The translations under genes were made by a program, and so were the position numbers. From positions 1 to 8,482 of the forward strand of contig QIIJ01000027.1 in assembly GCA_003232595.1 (NCBI GenBank): DNA of 8,482 bases, given 5' to 3'. Position 1 is the first letter of the stretch. Every line of letters begins with the position of its first letter. Of this stretch, positions 5,854-8,482 are shown piece after piece. Below the pieces are notes generated by a model that was not told where the DNA came from, did no database searches, and saw nothing but the letters and a program-made list of their open reading frames with translations. This DNA comes from Aurantimonadaceae bacterium (GTDB lineage: Bacteria; Pseudomonadota; Alphaproteobacteria; Rhizobiales; Rhizobiaceae).

Positions 5854-6696
5854 ATGTCTGAGACCCGTACATCCCAAGCAGAACAGATGACCAACTCCTA
5901 CGGATTTACACAAGTAGATGACGGTAAAAAACAGTCTCTGGTGGATGAGGTATTTCACCGGGTCGCCAGGCGCTACGATCTGATGAACGATATTATGTCT
6001 ATGGGGTTGCACCGGGTGTGGAAGGCGGCTCTTGTCGCAGCGCTTGCTCCATCAAAAAGCAGCATCGGGCAATGGACCTGCCTTGATGTTGCCGGTGGCA
6101 CCGGCGATATCGCCTTCAGAATTGTTGAGGCCTCCAATGGTCATGCTCACGCCACGGTGCTTGATATCAATTCCTCAATGCTTGAGGTCGGCCGGACACG
6201 GGCTGAAAAGAAAGGTCTTTCGGCAAACCTTGATTTTGTCGAGGCCAATGCGGAGGAGCTGCCGATGGCGGACAACTGTTTCAACGCCTATACCATTGCG
6301 CACGGTATTCGAAATGTTCCCAAAATCGACAGGGCACTCAGCGAGGCCTACCGTGTATTGAAACCTGGCGGGCGGTTTTTGTGTCTTGAGTTTTCCGAAG
6401 TTGATATTCCTGTTCTTGATCGTTTTTACGAACAATGGTCGTTCAACACGATTCCCCGTATCGGCAAACTGGTGACCGGTGATGATGAGCCCTATCAATA
6501 TCTGGTGGAATCCATTCGCAAATTTCCCAATCAGGAGAATTTTGCAACGATGATCCGCGAGGCCGGGTTCGAACGGGTTACCTATCGAAATTTCACCGGA
6601 TTGCCGTTTTGCATTCCGGGTGGAAAATTTAGCCAATATGAACCGGTTTTCTGCACTTGTATCGCTGGCCCGTGCGGGTTTTGTTCTTGCTCGTGA
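5854..6696 (+). CDS. ubiE: Ubiquinone/menaquinone biosynthesis C-methyltransferase UbiE, 3' end frameshifted
   Basis: UbiE uses S-adenosylmethionine to C-methylate the benzoquinol ring in ubiquinone synthesis (and demethylmenaquinol where present). Numbering from the ATG at 5854: the signature YDLMNDIMSMGLHRVWK is at 41-57, the SAM-binding motif LDVAGGTGDIAF at 77-88, and RVLKPGGRFLCLEFS at 167-181. The start is the ATG with GGAA five bases upstream; a TTG at 5818 is in frame but less likely. Residues 1-249 look normal. After Gly249 (6598-6600) the frame runs into an unrelated Cys-rich tail and stops at 6694-6696. The expected C-terminus, IAVLHSGWKI then TAG, is encoded in another frame at 6600-6632. 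One base (or four) is therefore missing near 6598-6600 relative to the family. The intended stop would lie five bases before the ubiB ATG; as it stands, the ORF overlaps ubiB by 59 bases. Confidence 0.93.
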   Translation: MSETRTSQAEQMTNSYGFTQVDDGKKQSLVDEVFHRVARRYDLMNDIMSMGLHRVWKAALVAALAPSKSSIGQWTCLDVAGGTGDIAFRIVEASNGHAHATVLDINSSMLEVGRTRAEKKGLSANLDFVEANAEELPMADNCFNAYTIAHGIRNVPKIDRALSEAYRVLKPGGRFLCLEFSEVDIPVLDRFYEQWSFNTIPRIGKLVTGDDEPYQYLVESIRKFPNQENFATMIREAGFERVTYRNFTGLPFCIPGGKFSQYEPVFCTCIAGPCGFCSCS

Positions 6697-7057
6697 GGGA
6701 GCCTTTTTGATCATCCCTGCGGATGATCTGCCACTTCCGGCACGAATTGGCCTTCGCATAGCCAATATGCTGGCGCGCAAGCGGGCTGCAGAATCAGCGC
6801 GTTCGGAGCGATTGTCCAAGGCACTAAACCGGCTTGGACCATCGTGGGTGAAACTTGGGCAGTTTCTCGCAACCCGACCTGACGTGGTTGGCGTGCAGAT
6901 TGCCGGGGATCTGGAATTGTTGCAGGACCAGATGGAGGCTTTCGCGACCAGCGAGGCCAAAGCTGCAATTGAATCCTCACTCGGGCGGCCAATGGACGAT
7001 ATGTTTGCAACATTTGATGAACCGATCGCAGGTGCACCGGGCAACGCTCAAAGATGA
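6638..7057 (+). CDS. ubiB: UbiB N-terminal fragment
   Basis: As the sequence stands, translation from the ATG at 6638 gives 139 aa and stops at TGA 7055-7057. Residues 1-130 match the UbiB N-terminal region, including the family-specific VKLGQFLATRPD at 71-82 (the KxGQ motif that covers the active site) and the LLQDQM helix. The last nine residues, AGAPGNAQR, are out-of-frame translation past the lesion. The fragment has no kinase catalytic residues and is not expected to work alone. Confidence 0.75.
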   Translation: MNRFSALVSLARAGFVLAREGAFLIIPADDLPLPARIGLRIANMLARKRAAESARSERLSKALNRLGPSWVKLGQFLATRPDVVGVQIAGDLELLQDQMEAFATSEAKAAIESSLGRPMDDMFATFDEPIAGAPGNAQR

Positions 7058-8189
7058 CCCTGCCAAGGTGGTGGCCGTAAAGGTGATCCGCCCCGGCGTG
7101 CGCAAGCGGTTTTTGCATGATCTCGATGTGTTTTACGCAACAGCGCGCTTTCTTGAATGGATTGATCCGGCAATTCGAAGACTGCAACCGGTGTCAGTCG
7201 TTGATATTCTGGCGCAATCGGCGCGGCTTGAAATGGATTTGCGGCTGGAAGCAGCAGCCTTTTCCGAGATGCATGAAAATACAAAGGATGATGAAGGCTT
7301 TCGGGTTCCACAGGTTGACTGGGAAAGAACCGGGCGCGATGTGGTCACTATGGACTGGGTGGACGGCGTCAAACTGACCCGCATTCTTGAGCTGGATGAG
7401 TTGAATATCGACCGCAAACAACTCGCAGTGACCCTCATCCAGTCGTTTTTGCGTCACACCCTGCGGGATGGGTTCTTTCATGCCGATATGCATCCGGGCA
7501 ATCTGTTTGTGGCTGCTGATGGAGAAATTATTGCGGTTGACCTGGGCATTGCCGGGCGGCTGGGCCGCAAGGATCGCCTGGTGCTGGCGGAAATTCTCTT
7601 TGGTTTTATCACCAGCGACTACCAGCGTGTTGCGCAGGTGCATTTTGACGCAGGCTACGTGCCCAGACACCACGATGTGGCAAGCTTTGCCCAGGCTATT
7701 CGAGCAATAGGCGAACCGATCCACGGGCAATCGGCGGAAACCGTGTCGATGGCCAAGCTTTTAACGCTGCTGTTTGAAGTGACGGAGCTTTTTGACATGA
7801 AAACCCAGCCGCAACTGATCCTGCTGCAAAAAACCATGGTTGTTGTTGAGGGCGTTGCACGCAAGCTCGATCCGCAATTCAATATGTGGAAAGCTTCAGA
7901 GCCGGTGGTCGGGCAATGGATTGCTCAAAAACTGGGCCCGGCCGGGAAATTACAGGATGCAAAAGAAGGTCTGGACTCATTGGCCAGGCTCGTCACAATG
8001 GTGCCGGAATTTGTTGATCGCACCGAGCGGCTTGGCCGGGAACTGGATCAAATGAGCCAGAACGGTATTCGCCTTGATGCACCGACGATCGAGGCCATTG
8101 GCAAGGCGGAAGCACAATACTCGCGTTCAGGCAGAATTGCGCTGATCGTAATTGCGATTGCTGCTGTTGTGGCCGTCTGGCAGATGTAA
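7017..8189 (+). CDS. ubiB: UbiB C-terminal fragment (kinase-like domain and membrane helix)
   Basis: Homology begins at QVHRA (7029). An ATG at 7017 in this frame could in principle restart translation to give 390 aa, but no ribosome site is visible. Counting from Gln at 7029, the fragment contains VAVKVIRPG with the ATP-binding Lys at 18, the LRLEAAA helix near 71-77, HADMHPGN (151-158) and DLG (171-173). DLG stands where most UbiB proteins have DFG. It ends with a hydrophobic helix, IALIVIAIAAVVAV (370-383), which fits the C-terminal membrane anchor of the family. The region is collinear with UbiB and shows no second break. Confidence 0.8.
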   Translation: MNRSQVHRATLKDDPAKVVAVKVIRPGVRKRFLHDLDVFYATARFLEWIDPAIRRLQPVSVVDILAQSARLEMDLRLEAAAFSEMHENTKDDEGFRVPQVDWERTGRDVVTMDWVDGVKLTRILELDELNIDRKQLAVTLIQSFLRHTLRDGFFHADMHPGNLFVAADGEIIAVDLGIAGRLGRKDRLVLAEILFGFITSDYQRVAQVHFDAGYVPRHHDVASFAQAIRAIGEPIHGQSAETVSMAKLLTLLFEVTELFDMKTQPQLILLQKTMVVVEGVARKLDPQFNMWKASEPVVGQWIAQKLGPAGKLQDAKEGLDSLARLVTMVPEFVDRTERLGRELDQMSQNGIRLDAPTIEAIGKAEAQYSRSGRIALIVIAIAAVVAVWQM

Positions 8190-8202
8190 TTTTACAAATT
8201 GA

Positions 8203-8231
8203 TTGCAATGATTGCAATGCAATCATATAGT
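8203..8231 (+). promoter_or_regulatory. Promoter of the antitoxin gene
   Basis: TTGCAA (8203-8208), a 17-base spacer and TATAGT (8226-8231) form a plausible sigma-70-type promoter. Transcription would begin near 8238, about 30 bases before the ATG at 8268. The whole spacer is occupied by an inverted repeat. It lies 13 bases after the ubiB stop codon, so the antitoxin gene probably has its own transcript. Confidence 0.55.
8208..8226. promoter_or_regulatory. Inverted-repeat operator of the antitoxin gene
   Basis: ATGATTGCAATGCAATCAT is a perfect inverted repeat with 8-base arms (8208-8215 and 8219-8226) and a 3-base centre. A further direct copy of GATTGCAAT at 8201-8209 precedes the one at 8210-8218. 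FitA-type ribbon-helix-helix antitoxins bind inverted repeats in their own promoters, and this one fills the space between the -35 and -10 boxes. Binding there would block RNA polymerase. The operator role is inferred. Confidence 0.6.
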
Positions 8232-8267
8232 GTTCGGAAACATCCTCCAGAGCACACCCAAAACCCC

Positions 8268-8482
8268 ATGGCCAGCATCACAATTCGTAATTTTGACAAA
8301 AAAGCCAAACAATGGCTGCGGGTCCGCGCAGCAGAAAACGGACGATCGATGGAAGAGGAGGCACGGCTGTTGTTTGAACAATGGCAGATAGAGGAGGCAA
8401 ACTTCACCTCAACGGAAAATCCCGTACCCATCGTGCAAAAAACCACGCACCCAGCCCGAAACACTGTTTGGCCTTCAGAAAA
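8268..8482 (+). CDS. FitA-like ribbon-helix-helix antitoxin, 3' end outside the window
   Basis: The frame is open from the ATG at 8268 to the right edge (71 complete codons). The start MASITIRNFDKKAKQWLRVR gives the DNA-binding beta strand (SITIRN) and first helix. AAENGRSMEEEARLLFEQW gives the turn and second helix, with the GRSMEEEAR motif typical of FitA/VapB antitoxins. Such proteins neutralise a PIN-domain ribonuclease (FitB/VapC) and repress their own operon. The toxin gene would be expected next, outside the window. The C-terminal part (NFTSTENPVPIV onward) is the toxin-binding tail and is not conserved. There is no clear ribosome site before the ATG. An upstream inverted repeat in the promoter supports the call. 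The gene interrupts the order ubiB-coaBC seen in many relatives and so looks like an accessory insertion. Confidence 0.85.
   Translation, partial: MASITIRNFDKKAKQWLRVRAAENGRSMEEEARLLFEQWQIEEANFTSTENPVPIVQKTTHPARNTVWPSE

Larger units (their letters stand above)
6638..8189 (+). pseudogene. ubiB: ubiB, broken by a frameshift with loss of the A-rich loop
   Basis: UbiB is a membrane-associated atypical kinase/ATPase (ADCK/ABC1 family) needed for ubiquinone synthesis. The two halves lie in different frames: 6638-7028 in the frame of the ATG at 6638, and 7029-8189 in the frame ending at TAA 8187-8189. Together they code for about 516 residues, close to the roughly 520 of rhizobial relatives. At the junction the family has an alanine-rich stretch of the type PIAAASIAQVHRA. 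Here PI (to 7027) is followed at once, in the other frame, by QVHRA (from 7029). About six residues are missing, a net loss of 17 bases if compared with that pattern. The rest reads normally. This may be a real lesion or an assembly error. ubiB would be co-transcribed with ubiE. Confidence 0.85.

Noticed and set aside
6598..6632. Programmed ribosomal frameshift in ubiE
   Set aside because: No slippery heptamer and no strong downstream structure; the change fits a simple deletion better, and this is not known for ubiE.
6175..7044. Minus-strand ORF of 289 codons across ubiE and ubiB
   Set aside because: It is opposite to two clearly conserved genes; its length comes from their codon pattern, and no domain is seen.

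Overview
This window looks like part of an alphaproteobacterial chromosome, most likely Hyphomicrobiales (Rhizobiales). The protein sequences are of that type: DnaA with GLGKTHLL and GGRDHTTVLHA, a clamp with LIDGTFPDYNRVIP, MutM with a C-x4-C zinc finger, and a UbiE with the HRVWK signature. The order dnaN-dnaA-rpsT-enoyl-CoA hydratase-mutM on one strand, with ubiE-ubiB divergent, is a known housekeeping block in that order. Base composition is moderate for the group. I do not assign a genus.

Layout, minus strand from 1 to 5702 (genes read right to left): mutM (DNA repair glycosylase), a crotonase-type enoyl-CoA hydratase, rpsT (ribosomal protein S20) with its own promoters and a strong intrinsic terminator, an AT-rich stretch of more than 650 bases without genes, dnaA (replication initiator), a 206-base spacer with two stem-loops and a possible dnaN promoter, and dnaN (sliding clamp), cut by the left edge. 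dnaA and dnaN therefore sit together in the usual replication order.

Layout, plus strand from 5854 on: ubiE and ubiB, the ubiquinone methyltransferase and its atypical-kinase partner, normally a tight pair. Both carry a lesion here. ubiE loses its frame about 11 codons before its expected end. ubiB is broken at the exact place of the family's alanine-rich nucleotide-binding loop. Either this ubiquinone operon is damaged in the organism, or the assembly has deletions at short GC-rich repeats. All other complete genes in the window are intact.

After ubiB, where many relatives have coaBC, there is the start of a FitA-like ribbon-helix-helix antitoxin gene, cut by the right edge. Its promoter has a perfect 8+8 inverted repeat filling the space between the -35 and -10 boxes, a typical layout for toxin-antitoxin autorepression. 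A PIN-domain toxin (FitB/VapC type) would be expected just outside the window.

I found no CRISPR array, tRNA, rRNA or insertion sequence. The main candidates for something new are regulatory: the repeats around the dnaA start, the AT-rich region upstream of dnaA, the dnaA-dnaN spacer, and the antitoxin operator.
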